Assembly: GCA_003255025.1 (NCBI GenBank)
Contig: QANY01008070.1
Coordinates: 124,001-188,000 of the forward strand
Source: Datisca glomerata
Lineage: Eukaryota > Streptophyta > Magnoliopsida > Cucurbitales > Datiscaceae
Reading direction: 5' to 3'
DNA length: 64,000 nucleotides
Below are positions 1-11,460 of this stretch, one piece after another. Within the stretch, counting starts at the first letter, position 1. Every line of letters begins with the position of its first letter. The notes beneath the pieces are model-generated. The model was not told where the DNA came from. It was given only the letters and a program-made list of their open reading frames with translations, and did not search any database. The position numbers and the translations under genes are program-made.

Positions 1-2559
1 AAACATGAAAATGGATTTTGCAATTTGAAATGCTAAGGAAACCAATTATACATGCAGATATACATCGTTAAGAAGCATCAAAACTCGCCAACCATTGTTC
101 AAGTCTGACATAGCAAAATATTTAGCTCTAATAAGCAAATGGAAAATGGTAACAAACATCAGGTTACCAAAATTTCAGCACCAGGAAGATTTCCTCTTTT
201 GACACGACTGAGAACTACTTCTAAATTGTTTAATTGTAATGAACAAACAATGATGAAAAACAAATTACTCAACAGAAATGTTCTATAACTTAAGTCTATG
301 ACTTAAAATATGAGTAATATTTTATAACATGGCCACTTAAGTCAATGAATATCCCATTAATATTCTCACCACCAAACTACTTTTAAATGCAACTTGGCAG
401 AACTCATGAACTAACAATATAAATACCATATTCATCTACATTAAATCAGTATAACTCATGGACTATTATATCAAGTCACAGCACCAAATAAATCTCATGG
501 CTACTGATAAAGTAAACATCAGCACCAAAAGTTGTGGTAAATAGAGCATCAGAAGTTCCATCAAATTTTGCATCAAACATTATAAGTGCATGATTTTTAG
601 CTCCAAAATTGAACTAAAGATAAATAAGCCAGCCAGTTTACACTGATTTCAAATTTTACTCTGGTAAAAGAGCAACCATATTGCTCATAAAAGGTATTGT
701 AGAGGTGTTACCAAGGAAGATAAAAAGATTACCTGAATGCATTTCCCTTTAGTTGATGCCCTTGCTTAAACACAAGCACCATCCTTAAGTTAAATGAATA
801 AACAATAAAACAATGTCAAATCCACATAACAAAATCTTAGAAATTATTTCAATAGAAAATATTAGACAGCATTAGACAACACAATCTATGTTGGTAACTC
901 TATGGGAATCACAGAAGCCCCTGAACAAACACCAAAAGAAATGACAAATTTTTGTCAAACATTTTAAGAATAATACTTTGAGAAAAAAAGGAGGGAGGGA
1001 AAATTCATATAAATAAATTCCAACCAGATGAACAATTAGAATAAAGAAAGTAACAATACAAAGTTAGGGTAGCACACAAGGAAGAAAAGAGGACATCCCA
1101 AATGTAAAAGCAACGCACAGAAGGGAACATGCAAGGAAGCTTGGGGATCCTTCTAAAGAGCTCGATTAAGGTTGATTGCCAATTTCAATTTCTGATTTCA
1201 CCATCCTGAAGAGCTATGCTATGGTTGTATCGAGGTTTACTACTGAGGAGAGAAAGCAATTTGTTTTATAAGAAAAGTGAGAGAGTTTACCAAGGGAGAG
1301 GTCGTGACTGTGAAAGGTTTGAGAGAGGAGAAAAGGCCATGCGTGGCCGTTGCCGTTACACAGTAAAACAGATTAATTAGTAACATTTCAACTGAATAAC
1401 AGAGGGTTTTCAACAAATCAACCATAACTAGAAATTAAAACAATAACAAACATAACGTGCAAGAACAACAATAGTATGAAAGATCTTAACCTACTTATAT
1501 ACCAAATTATCAAATAATAATGAAATAATTAGTTTCTTTCAGTCATTTATTAACTCTTAAATTCTCAATAACAATGGTAATTTTTCATTCAGACCATCAT
1601 GTTTGATGTGAAAAGATAAATTTCTCAACAATAGAGAAATTTAACTATAAGTAAAAAATGTAACTATATAGGTAAAGTTCTTTTTGGCTAATTACAAGAA
1701 GAACTCATAAAGAATCCATAATATATTCAAGTAGATAATGGTTCAAGTACCACTTCTTTGCATAAAAACTACATCAGTAGTAAAATATATGAAAATTAAA
1801 GATCTTCATCACATATAACAAATACCCAGCAACAAGAACACAAAAGACAGAAAATGAGGTGTCTTTACTTGGATCTTCTAGAAAATAAACCAAATTTTTT
1901 ATATAGAAGAACTTATAGTGAAACTATAACTCATATAAAACTTACAAAAATAACAAAAAATCAGACAAAACTCACAAAAAACAGACATGAAATTTATATT
2001 AAATCTCACATCGTAAAAAACCCTTACTACAAGTTTTGAACTTGGTCTTTAATAGAGAATGGGAAAGAGCTGCCAGAGAGAGGTGAGAGAGATAAAGATG
2101 TGATTGCAAAGAACCCAGACAAGAAATCAGGAGTTTTTATTTCAAAACTTATAGCATACCCAGAAATCGGGAACATTTCCATTTCAAAACTTACTGCATG
2201 CCCAAATTCGGGAACACATATCCTAATCAACTCAGATAAAACTCAAAAATTATAAAAATCAGATAAAATTTTGATCATGAAACCTGAACCTTTGATTCTG
2301 AGCTGTAAAATTGAAGTAGGAGAGAGCTAGGAGACAGAGCTGATAGAGAGAGCTAAGAGAGAGCTTGTTGGTGAGCTTCGAGATAGAAGGAGAGAAGAAA
2401 AAGTTGCGAGATAGAGCTGAGAGCTACATTGAAAGAAATTTATTTGGTAAAGTAAGACGCGCGCTTTGAGAAATGAATTTCGTAGTTTTAGTTTTTCATC
2501 GCGTTTTGGAGTAAAAGGCGGTAACTATGTGCTATTATAGCACATAATTGTTGTAGTGA
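1..2559 (-). mobile_element. CACTA-type DNA transposon, one terminus and adjoining non-coding interior
   Basis: The right edge reads ...TTGTTGTAGTG at 2549-2559, so on the minus strand the element begins CACTACAACAA, the hallmark of CACTA (En/Spm) termini. A perfect subterminal palindrome (tatgtgctat-t-atagcacata) and a GGCGGTAA motif lie just inside. The call is supported by the exact interruption of a gag remnant that resumes at 2560. No left terminus or transposase is visible, so the element either starts outside the window or is an internally deleted copy. The interior is AT-rich with a GA-rich stretch near 2310-2430 and an imperfect 42-bp tandem duplication near 2138-2218. I see no gene in it; short open frames there look random. 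How far left the element really extends is unknown. Confidence 0.5.
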
Positions 2560-3540
2560 TCCCTTAAAGAATGTAAAGAAGTCCTCAATGCATTCCTTGA
2601 ATACACATTTCAACTGCAAAAATTTCAGATAGACGATCCTTGCAATCAAGACTTAGTGGACACCACCAGTTAATGTAATCGACTACAAGTTCATCTTTTT
2701 ATTTCTTGGTGTTTGTAAGTTCCATCATTCTAATAGTGCGGCGAGTTCTATAGAAGCGATTGAGAAACTCCCTTTCAAGTTATTCCCAACTATCAATGAC
2801 TCCAGTTCTAAGTCAATGTACTAGTCAAAAGCATTTTCCTTCAATGTACGTACGAATTGCTTTACAAAAAGATCCCCACTTGTGCCGACATTGTCATAAG
2901 TTTCAATGAAATGGGCAATGTGCTACTTCGGGCTGCCTTTTCCATCAAATTGTTGAAACTTAGGGGGCTAGTATCCATTTGGCATCCTTAAGATATCGAT
3001 TCTTATTGTATAAGGTTCCATGTACGAGTGGGAGTTCTAAGACAGACCACCATACTGAGCTCGAATGTTATTCATTATCATGTCTTGCAATTGTTGAACA
3101 GGTAGTGAAGTGATCGTGGGAGATTCATAGGTTTGATGAACTTTTGTGCACACTTTTCTTTACCTTTATTTTCAGCAGCTTAGTATTGGAAAAACCTGGA
3201 GGATGTGATGAAGTTTTAAGTGTTTCGCCTTCGACTTCTAACTGATTCATGAGAGAAGTAATTTGCATGTCTTTATCTTTTACCACCTTTGTCAAAGCGG
3301 AGATCTTTCGCTCCATCTCTGCGAGCTTTTCTTCAACGGTAGTTACATCAACCATCATGATAGACATAGTCTCTGAGCCAGCATAGTACAATGGGTTGTC
3401 TTTAGTCTTCAAGACTTTTACAGGGGTAATGTTATTCTTTTCAGCAAGCAAATCCAAAGAGATGATTGGTAGTATTTCTGGCTTGTGATATGCAGAGCAA
3501 GATTGTTGATTAATTTGAAGACCAACACTCTCAAGCAAAT
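2560..3540 (-). pseudogene. gag: Ty3-gypsy gag remnant
   Basis: Read on the minus strand, this is the N-terminal half of a plant Ty3-gypsy Gag. A coiled-coil-like start (VEEKLAEMERKISAL near 3320) is followed by conserved blocks LPVQQLQDMI (about 3100), LRMPNGY and PPKFQQFDGKG (about 2960), VKQFVRTLKENAFD (about 2870) and GMH-GLLYIL ending at 2560. Several in-frame stops replace conserved residues, for example in GMH*GLL where the family usually has Trp, so it is dead. There is no clear ATG before the MSIMMVDV segment near 3365; upstream codons are open to about 3540. The frame stops abruptly at the CACTA terminus, so the rest of gag and pol must lie beyond the inserted element, outside the window. 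The match to cucurbit gag proteins is from memory. Confidence 0.75.
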
Positions 3541-3857
3541 GTGTCTCTGTAAAACTTTTGACTTATGAAATAAGACCCGCACCTATTTATAGAGGTCTTG
3601 AGGGAGGTCTAGTGAATGGTGACTAAATTTTATAGGCTATTTAAGATGACAAATGTCATTATTTTATTTGACATGTTACGTCATTAAAACACGTAGCATT
3701 TTTCATAAAATAAAACTTTGTCCAATCATTTCTTGACACTTAACATAATTTGACTGATCTTTAAAGATGAGACGTGTGAATTTTTTATTGATCGATTATG
3801 GACTCACCAATTTATGACATGTCGAATTTTGATTGGTCTAAATTTTAGTGTCCAACA
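3541..3857 (-). repeat. Probable 5' LTR and promoter of the gag remnant
   Basis: On the minus strand the segment begins TGTTGGACAC (from 3857), a typical LTR start, and contains a TATA box CTATAAATAG at 3592-3583. It lies immediately upstream of the gag frame. I could not identify a convincing primer-binding site, so the inner LTR boundary is unresolved. Confidence 0.45.
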
Positions 3858-5016
3858 ACTTGTACCAACCGAGTTTGAAGCATGATCCCTAACTTAGATA
3901 TCGAATGTTATTTCTTGAAAAGTAAATAATTTACTCTTTTTTAATGTTTATATAATAAATTCTTGTTACTTTTCTAAGAAGGAAAATACTCTTACAGCTT
4001 GCATTTTTTTAGAAAATTTTATTTACTTACATATTATAGATTTTATATAATGGAGCTTGAGAATATGATGAATACAAAAAGATCAAGTTAGCCAGTATTT
4101 TGGGGAAAACAATTATGAACTTATTTGTACATAAAATAACATTAGAGTATCTATGTATGCTTTGAAACTAGAATGTGACCGTGTATTAACGCAAACCGTA
4201 CGAGTGGTCGGTGTAATTTACTCAAATATAAATTATTATATTTTTAAAATAAATTATTCCTTCAAGTGATGAAGAAATTAATTTACTTTATTGTGTGTCA
4301 AAGTTAAAAAGCTACGAAAATTGAGGGAGTACGTGGTTCCCACAATAATCTCTTAAATATAACCAGGACCTTAATTATTTATGTCAATATATCTTGTAAA
4401 AGATTATTAAATATTGAATAAATAAGATATCTGGTACACAAGATTTTTTTGCCAAAATAGTACCATTTTATGTTGTCTTTGTAGTAATTTTGTGTTGACA
4501 TTTATCAATTAGGGTTTGAAACTCATTCCTTGTATTGTTTCTTAATATTAATACCATCAGTCATGTGCAGTATTGTTGCACTGATTTATGTTGAGTGTTA
4601 GTGCTAAATGAACAATACTACATAAAACTGATTGTATTAATATTAAGAAACATTAAAACATAATGAATTTCAAAAATAACAAAATTACAGAAACTCAACA
4701 CATAACTCATACTGAAAAAATACATAGATTGAGGCTTGATGTAAACAATATTCTAAAGATAAAAGTTTACTCTCTACTGATTCGTCGGTGATCGTCTCTA
4801 CAAGATATAACCATTTTAATCAAGAAACAACAACGAGTTAATCAGATTTCTGATTGAACTCTATGTATTTTCTCTCTCTTGCAGACTCAAAGAAAACTAG
4901 AAGAACAAATTGAATTGATATGAAGACCTACCAATTTCGTGCGTTTTGTCTACTACCTAGGACCTACATTTGTAGAGGAATGACATGGATTGTCATTAGA
5001 GATAATGGGCAGTTCT
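3858..5016. other. AT-rich non-coding DNA
   Basis: No coding potential is visible in any frame. Apart from the foldback at 4531-4657, annotated separately, I see nothing organised here. Confidence 0.6.
4531..4657. repeat. Foldback (MITE-like inverted repeat)
   Basis: An 18-bp perfect inverted repeat joins 4537-4554 (gtttcttaatattaatac) and 4634-4651. The pairing continues inward with a few mismatches (atcagt...cagtattgtt against aacaatacta...actgat), giving arms of about 45 bp around a short loop. This could be a small MITE or a hairpin-forming transcript; no clear target duplication was seen. Confidence 0.6.
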
Positions 5017-5690
5017 TGTTGAAATTTTTTGAATGAATAATTATTTATGTTTTTTACTCACTTCAAAGGTTATAATAGTGACGTCTTTTTATTTTTAAGT
5101 TAGTAATATTTTAAATAATACGAAGCGTTATAATGATTATTTGAATATCCATAAATCAGTCTACATATATAGTGATCTTATTTGTGTTTTAAATAGGATG
5201 CAAATTTCTTATAATTTTCTTTCTTTTCATATTTTCATAGAATACAAGGAAAACGGCCGCAAAAAAATTCTGCGGCGGTTAGCAAATCACCGCCTAATAG
5301 ACCATCGTAAACATTTTTTGTGACGGTTTTGCCAACTGTTAGAAGACCGCCGGCAAAACTGCACCTCTTCCAGCGGTTTTACAAAAACCGCCTCTAAATC
5401 ATTTCACCGCTTTTGTTTTGCGGCAGTTAGTACAATGGCCAACATATGTCGATTTTTTTGTAGTGATATATACTAACGTGTGCGGTTACATATCATGGTT
5501 GTGTTCGCTGATTCTTATAGATTGAAGTGTAACTTCCGTATGAACGAAAATATGTTCTATCTTGGAAGACAATTGCTCATCACCTTACACATCGTGGAGT
5601 GAGCAAAATTGTCTTAAAGACATAGTGTTGGCACTAGGCTCGAATTAATTTTTTATTTCATTGTTGTTACAGAATTTGACTCGGTTCCCA
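5017..5690 (+). repeat. 5' LTR of the decayed copia, interrupted
   Basis: This copy matches the 8643 copy from TGTTG to the GGTTCCCAAA block, apart from about 248 bp (5231-5478) that the right copy lacks. Past 5690 the forward match stops and an inverted copy of the LTR end follows. Confidence 0.65.
5231..5478. mobile_element. CACTA-like transposon fragment inside the LTR
   Basis: This stretch is absent from the paired LTR at 8643, which delimits it. It is dense in alternating GCGGTT/AACCGC motifs (gcggcggtta, accgcctaat, accgccggc, agcggtttt, accgcctct, accgctttt, gcggcagtta), the usual subterminal repeats of CACTA elements. It ends ...TTTTTTTGTAGTG at 5465, i.e. CACTACAAAAA on the minus strand. 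No opposite CACTA terminus is seen, so it is truncated. Confidence 0.6.
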
Positions 5691-5816
5691 AAGATTCTTG
5701 GAGAAAATACATATACCTTGTACGTTTGTATGAAAATTACGTACAGTACTAAAAAATTTGGGAACCGTGTCAAATTCTGCAACAAAAATGAAACAAAAAA
5801 TTAATTCGAACTCAGT
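5632..5816. repeat. Inverted repeat made by a flipped copy of the LTR 3' end
   Basis: The block 5632-5690 (ggctcgaattaatttttt ... gacTCGGTTCCCA) is repeated in reverse complement at about 5757-5816. The spacer 5691-5756, read on the minus strand, matches the last part of the right LTR (about 9040-9118). The arms are therefore LTR end plus inverted LTR end. Confidence 0.65.
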
Positions 5817-6306
5817 GTGAATATTGTATTCTTAAGATAATTTTATTTATTACCGTGACTGTGTGCGTGCCTTTTGTTCCGTTTTACTGTGGTAGCATAT
5901 GTCGTTTATGCAATATAATATTTGTGCAGTATCTGACGTTCTGCACTTAATACAACACTGTTTTTATTGCAATGCAAGATAAGGGTTTTGTAGTTTTGTG
6001 TTATGTTATGTTGGTATATTTCAATTTTATATCCCTACCGTAAATTTCCTAAAGGTTGCTAAAAATAATTATGATTTTTTTTTCAGTGTTCATACACAAA
6101 AGTTTAATGGTGTATAGTTTAACCTTTGATTTATTTTTTCGGTTATGCTTGATTGACTTTGTGTAATGTGGTGTCATAACTTCAATGGGCTAGAGCAGTG
6201 TTTGCACCTTTTGGTTTTGCTATTGTACTGTTTTGTCCCCTGTTTTGGTGAATATTTTTCAACTGCTTCGTTGAACATTTCGCTCTATTTCTGTTGCATG
6301 ATAGTT

Positions 6307-6357
6307 ACAATTAGTGTTTGCATACAATTAGTGTTTGCATACAATTAGTGTTTGCAT
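6307..6357. repeat. 17-bp tandem repeat, three copies
   Basis: The unit acaattagtgtttgcat occurs three times in a row without change, and a partial fourth (acaat) follows. Perfect identity suggests recent slippage. Confidence 0.9.
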
Positions 6358-6449
6358 ACAATATATGCCATTGAGATATTGACTTTATTGCACGTATATA
6401 ATCTGCACCGCGTAATTTGAGATTTGTTCGTTAATAGAACTTATTATTA

Positions 6450-7130
6450 TCTATAATATATTAAAATGGAAAGTAAGGGAAATTTTTTTTAGACAATCAC
6501 TTTCACATGTTTTTCTTATTTGTTTTGGACGATCCTAAAATGATCCTTAAAAATATATGTGTCACATTCTTATTTGTTGTTATTATTATTTTTTCCATTG
6601 TCACAAACTATGGCCATTTGATACATTTATATAGTCATAAACTTAATGAAAATAACTTTTGGTTTGAAATAATATAAATTTTTCAAGTGAAACAACACAA
6701 TTTTTTCAAGTCAAACAATACTATTTTTTTAACAATGAAATAATAATAATTGTATAAATATAGTTACATAAATATACAAACGAAAAATTAAATTTCCAAA
6801 CAAATAAAAAATGGAAGGTCAGAATTTAAAATAAAATGTGTAGTAAATAATTTTATTTTAATGACATCATTTTATCTTTTAGTTTTTTAGAGTATATTTT
6901 TATTACACACTCTTAAATTTGTTTCTGGTTAAAGTAAAATATATCAACAAATACAAATACTAACAATATAACATTTTATTGATTTTATTCAAACAAAATT
7001 GAAAAACAAATAGTATGGTGTTATATATTCTTATTCAATTCACATAAAAATAACATGATTATAAATAATAGTTACAACTGAAAATATAATATATTTAATT
7101 ACATGTACCTCACACGTGTGTATTGACTAA
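6450..7130 (+). mobile_element. Non-autonomous Helitron
   Basis: The 5' terminus is TCTATAATATATTAAAATGG at 6450, preceded by A, followed by a TTTTGGAC...CCTTAAAAATAT block shared with the other Helitron heads in this window. The 3' end has a short hairpin, CACACGTGTG at 7111-7120, then TATTGACTAA with CTAA at 7127-7130, followed by T. An A/T insertion site, no target duplication, a TC start and a hairpin plus CTRR end are the Helitron signature. There is no Rep/helicase coding sequence. It sits inside the decayed copia element. Confidence 0.65.
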
Positions 7131-7945
7131 TTTTACATTAGATTGCTCTATTATATCGTGTCATATGTAATGCGCTAAATGACTGCACCTTTGTGGGGTG
7201 TGTTTTGCTTTATGACACACCATTTCGGTTATGAACAACAGTACAATTATCATAACTAATTTAATTGTGATGCTAATTCATAGTGTGACATATGTATGGA
7301 ACTGAAACCATTTTCAATTTTGTTGATTGTTAGATTCTATTTTGATTGATTAGTTCAATCTTACTTTGAATTTGTGGAGGAATGATTTTACTATGTGCAA
7401 GTTATATTCCTAAGAGAATTCCTAATGAATAGACCAATAGAACACTATTTGAGTAGTTATGAAAATGTTGACACTTGACTGAAATATTTAAAGTGTGGGG
7501 TTATTTAGCTTATGTGGCTATCACGTAACGTAAAAAAGTTAAAAACAAGACCTAAATATTACAGATTGTGTTTAGTTGTCATGGCTACAACAATAGTGCA
7601 TGATATTTCTCATAGATAAAATGAGATTCATTATCAAATAAAGTGATACTCCAATGATATAAGAGGAGGTATCAAAACTTCGTTAAAAGATAAGGACAGT
7701 AAAGTCCTTAGGGCTGATTTTCTAGCATACTTGTTAGGAGATAATCCTCAAAGTTTTGGAAAGTAATGAGCTAAAGCTGAAACTTCTAACCGCGAAGAAG
7801 TTAATGACTGCAAAACTTGTTGGTGGATATTCCAACATTGGCCTATAAACTTGAAATGGCACAAGTATGTACACGGTAAATCTTGACACTTATGTCAAAG
7901 ATAAAATACCGTCGAGAATTACTCTCAGGTTGAATTAATTCCATT

Positions 7946-8107
7946 GACTATACAAAGTCAAAGTTAACCAAACAGATTTGTTAACAAAATTTTTGATGAG
8001 AGAGCATTAGAAAGTTCATCGAGGGGAATGGTTAAAAAGCATATGCATTAACCAAGAGTCGTCATAATGGCAACCCTACATGGTTGACTGGAGATCTCAA
8101 GATCTAG
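7946..8107 (+). pseudogene. Copia RNase H C-terminus remnant
   Basis: The + strand keeps fragments of the conserved copia tail across frameshifts and stops: DYTKSK, then a shifted NQTDLLTKFLMRE, then HNGNPTWLTGDLK. These correspond to the usual DYV-SKDN-(A/S)DPLTKGL end of copia polyproteins and the short tail after it. Nothing upstream (7130-7945) is recognisable with confidence. Confidence 0.55.
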
Positions 8108-8642
8108 GTTTAAAGGGACAATAACGGAGCTATGTTTGTGACTTTGTTACACTGAAGAGATACTTACTCCTACTCATTCCTATGATGAGACAGTGCTCAT
8201 GTTCCGCGAGAATCATGATAAGTTACACTTTTAATGGTTTCTATAGCTTGCATTTGTACACGTAGGGTATAACATGATTCTCTTAATGAAAATCACCTAT
8301 GTGAGTGTGAAAAGGCCTCTTCTATTAGAATTATAGGCTAAATTCTCTAAAACACTCATGAAACCAAGTGTTGTTCAAGACCAAAATAAACACAACGTGA
8401 GAACCAACTATGGTCAAGGAGGAATTGTGTGAACTCTATTGTCATTGTTTACATAAACGGCTGAATAGTTCAAAATATCGCGTTCACTGATTAGCCAGTA
8501 AATCTAATAGTTTTTCACTAAGGAAGGTTCAAAGCCAAAGGCTATCTATCATGATGTAGTTACTCTTCACCTGTAATCGCACAAGTATCTGCATTATGTT
8601 TGACATATTTAAATAAGCCAATTTTTCATTCATGTGAGAGAT

Positions 8643-9114
8643 TGTTGGTAAATTTGAATGAAAAATTATTTATGTTTTTTACCCACTTGAAAGTTTATAA
8701 TAGTGGCGTCTTTTTATTTATAAGTTAGCACTATTTCAGATAATACGAAGGGTTATAAAAATTATTCGAATGGCTACGAATCAGTCTATATATATTTTGA
8801 GTAGGATAAAAATTTCATATAGTTTTCTCACTCTTTTCATGTGTGGTTACAAACCATCGTTTCGTTCACTGATTCTTATGGATTGGAGTGCAACTTCCAT
8901 AAAAATGAAAATATGTTCTATATTGGGAGAAAATTGCTCATTTTAGGTGCACCATGGAGGGAACAAAATTGTCTTAAAGACACATTGTTCGCACTGGGCT
9001 TGAAATAGTTTTGGTTTCATTATTGTTGTAGAATTTGAGACGGTTCCCAAATTTTTTAGTATTATAAGTAATTTTCATACAAAGGTGCAAGGTACGAACG
9101 TATTTTCCCCAACA
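8643..9114 (+). repeat. 3' LTR of the decayed copia
   Basis: It begins TGTTGG directly after a purine tract and ends ...CCCCAACA, giving complementary TGTTGG/CCAACA-like ends. This 472-bp copy serves as the reference that exposes the insertions in the 5' LTR. Confidence 0.65.
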
Positions 9115-9302
9115 AATCTTAAATGTTGGCAATTAGAGAGTGGTTAATCTCACTATTCCCACTATATGTGAGTGGAGAAATGGGAGGCAGTTATCTATCT
9201 TTGAATTGGTCAAAGAATTCTCGTCTAAGAAAAATAGTAGCAAAAATATAAAGCCGGAACCAGACCAAACCAGGCCAGGCTAGCAACGCATGCATATGGG
9301 TG

Positions 9303-9500
9303 AGGGGTGTGTAGAAATTATCCGAACTGACCAAACTGAATCGGTTCGTTTAGTTCTTTTATATCATTGATTCAATTCAGTTCGATTAGTCTAAAGAACT
9401 GTAAGTTTGGTTCAATTTTTTTTTCAGAGATAGTAGTCGGTTCGAACCGATTATAACCATGAAAATATCTTTTTTAAAATTTTAATACACACACACACAC
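9303..9500 (+). repeat. GGTTCGG-type dispersed repeat with CA tail
   Basis: It starts AGGGGTGTG and is rich in CGAACTGA, CGGTTCG and GGTTCGAACCG motifs; it ends in (AC)7 at 9487-9500. The same type of sequence occurs at 33428-33608, 40445-40503 (reverse) and 62696-63055. This is a widespread plant repeat type of unclear class. Confidence 0.55.
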
Positions 9501-9506
9501 ATATAT

Positions 9507-10273
9507 TGTTATGGGATTTTTTCCAATCACCAATGGCATAACGACATGTGTTACGCCGCATTAGGCAGTCTGCAATGAAGAAAAGAACCGACCACACCTG
9601 GTCAGCACCAAGGATTCTCAGGTTACACATACCTGAGCACATGAAAGGGCGGGGATAAAGTCCATAAAGTGAGCCCGGATAATCCTAAACATAAGGCCAT
9701 CATTACTCGCCGAAAATGACACCATACAAACCTAATTGCCATGATAGAATGTCAGGATTTCAGGATAGCCTCAGTCCAATCATTTCAACATTTAATGTTA
9801 AATGCTTTATGTTAAAGTCATCTCCCTAATCTCTAATCGAAGACAGGTTTTGTGTTTTGTGAGACTTCCCCAGCACGCATCCGAGAGGTTTCTTTGACAC
9901 GCTTCCTCCACCCGAAAACCCATGTATAAATACATCTACCAATAAAAGGAAGAGGTATGCCTTCTCTCCTCTAAATAAGTTATGCCAAAATATCGACCAA
10001 ATACTGACTTAGGCAACGGAGGCTCTTCGACGAGGAAACCACCCTCGGTTCTCTTCATCGTAGAGGTCTTTGTTTGTGTTGCCCAGGTTCCTACCCAAGA
10101 GGACCCCTATGTGGAGATGAGACCCAGACATTGAGGTCATGAGGAGTTTCAGCTAGAGAGAATGACACATATGACATCACTATTGTAGATTCTCACAATC
10201 AGGAGGACGTCTGTGCTTAGTACGGGAGACAAGCATACAAGCATCCGTACCATTAACATTTGCAGCTAAAATA
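9507..10273 (+). repeat. Ty3-gypsy LTR, 767 bp
   Basis: It begins TGTTATGGG and ends ...GCTAAAATA, directly before a primer-binding site. A TATA-like TATAAATA lies near 9924. A full-length second copy in reverse orientation is at 33609-34372 and fixes both boundaries. The LTR directly abuts the CA tract of the preceding repeat. Confidence 0.75.
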
Positions 10274-10275
10274 TT

Positions 10276-10293
10276 TGGCGCCGTCTATGGGAA
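10276..10293 (+). other. Primer-binding site (tRNA-Asp-like)
   Basis: TGGCGCCGTCTATGGGAA follows the LTR by two bases. TGGCGCCGT... is the classic start of a PBS complementary to plant tRNA-Asp in Ty3-gypsy elements. Confidence 0.7.
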
Positions 10294-11460
10294 ACGGCTG
10301 TAAAGTTGTTCATGTTCAAAGCATTTGGAATCCTTTTATCTTGTAAGGAGAGAATTGGCCTGGTATTCTACGTTGGAGGAAGGCTATCTGAGGAAGGGCG
10401 AGGCGACTCCCTAACCTAGAGGAACTGTCACTTCCTGAGGAAACTGAGACCGTAACGAACTCAGGTTTTGGATGACCAAGCTCCCCCTTTGTAAGGTTCC
10501 GGTTGGGGTCATACGGTGGCAGTATGTGTGCAGCTGTGGAAGATGGAGAAAAATATTGGTGGAACATCCTCCACCCTACTCTTTGGTGCCCTTTTATGGC
10601 CACCAACAATTTTGCAAAGCTCCAGCTCAGGAAGGAAAGTCATGTTGCACTTATAAATAGATCTGGGAGCATTCTTAGTTGAAATACAGAGTCCCGCACC
10701 AATCCTCCACCATGCGTGAAATACGAATCTAGGCTAGGTAGCTCCTGGCTCCCACGTCTCGATTCAGGTGAAACGGAAGGATGAAGGCCATGATAAAACT
10801 GATACACGAGCTCGTGAACAAAGCCATAACATGAATCCCCATTGAGAGGGTCAGGAAAGTCATGAGACCTCTTGCTCTGATCTTCGGTAGAACCAGGCTT
10901 TTCACAGGGAGACACACGTGCATGTTCCTCTCAACCCCTACTTTAAGCGGATGAACCCACAAGAACGAGCTCGTAACTGGCGCGTCGCCTGAGGAGCAAC
11001 CCTCAGGAAGGACTTGAAATGCCAAAAAGGTTGGTCATACCCCCGCCAAAGCAGCCAGAGAAAATGGTTTGAGGGTAAACCAACACTTACCCCCAGGTAC
11101 AATGTGAAGCTCAAAGGGTACCCCCATCAAGGCAAAGACATAGCTCAGGAAGGAGAGACGCCAGAATAAAAAATGAAGATCAAAAGCTTAGGAAATAAAG
11201 GCTTGACTGCCTTCGGCCCTCCACCTCGATGTAACGGACGACGAAGATCATGTACTCATCGACATTAGTCAAATAAGAGGTCTCCTTTTTCTACTCAAAT
11301 AATCTTCTTATTTAGGATTAACTTATTATAAGGTATTTTTTAGCGAATCTACTTTAATGAAAAAATAGAACATGTTGTAGAAATATTTACTAGTGATTTT
11401 ATGCCTATCATACAAGTCTCTAAGGATAGACTCTTTTACGACGTATGATGGAGGATTAAA
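10294..11460 (+). mobile_element. Degenerate interior of the gypsy element
   Basis: This is the region just 3' of the PBS where gag is expected. Its GC content is higher than the surroundings, but all + strand frames are broken by stops and I recognise no Gag motif with confidence. Open frames on both strands here (up to 98 codons) look incidental. It is probably a decayed gag or the leader of a non-autonomous element. Confidence 0.4.

Larger units (their letters stand above)
5017..9114 (+). mobile_element. Decayed Ty1-copia retrotransposon with two recognisable LTRs
   Basis: Segments 5017-5690 and 8643-9114 align as direct repeats (shared text includes ATTATTTATGTTTTTTAC, TAATACGAAG and TGGTTACA...ATCGTT/TCGC) and start with TGTTG. 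A purine-rich tract, TGTGAGAGAT, precedes the right copy as expected for a copia polypurine tract. The interior keeps only the end of RNase H near 7946-8107. The left LTR is interrupted by a CACTA-like fragment and has an inverted copy of its own 3' end; the interior is interrupted by a Helitron. No good target duplication was found (GTTCT left, AATCT right). Confidence 0.65.

Noticed and set aside
1240..1425. Open frame on the minus strand in the CACTA region
   Set aside because: 61 codons, no motif, in AT-rich non-coding DNA; expected by chance.
10472..11025. Overlapping open frames on both strands after the gypsy PBS
   Set aside because: GC-richer DNA leaves frames open by chance; no Gag motif is recognisable and the frames conflict with each other.
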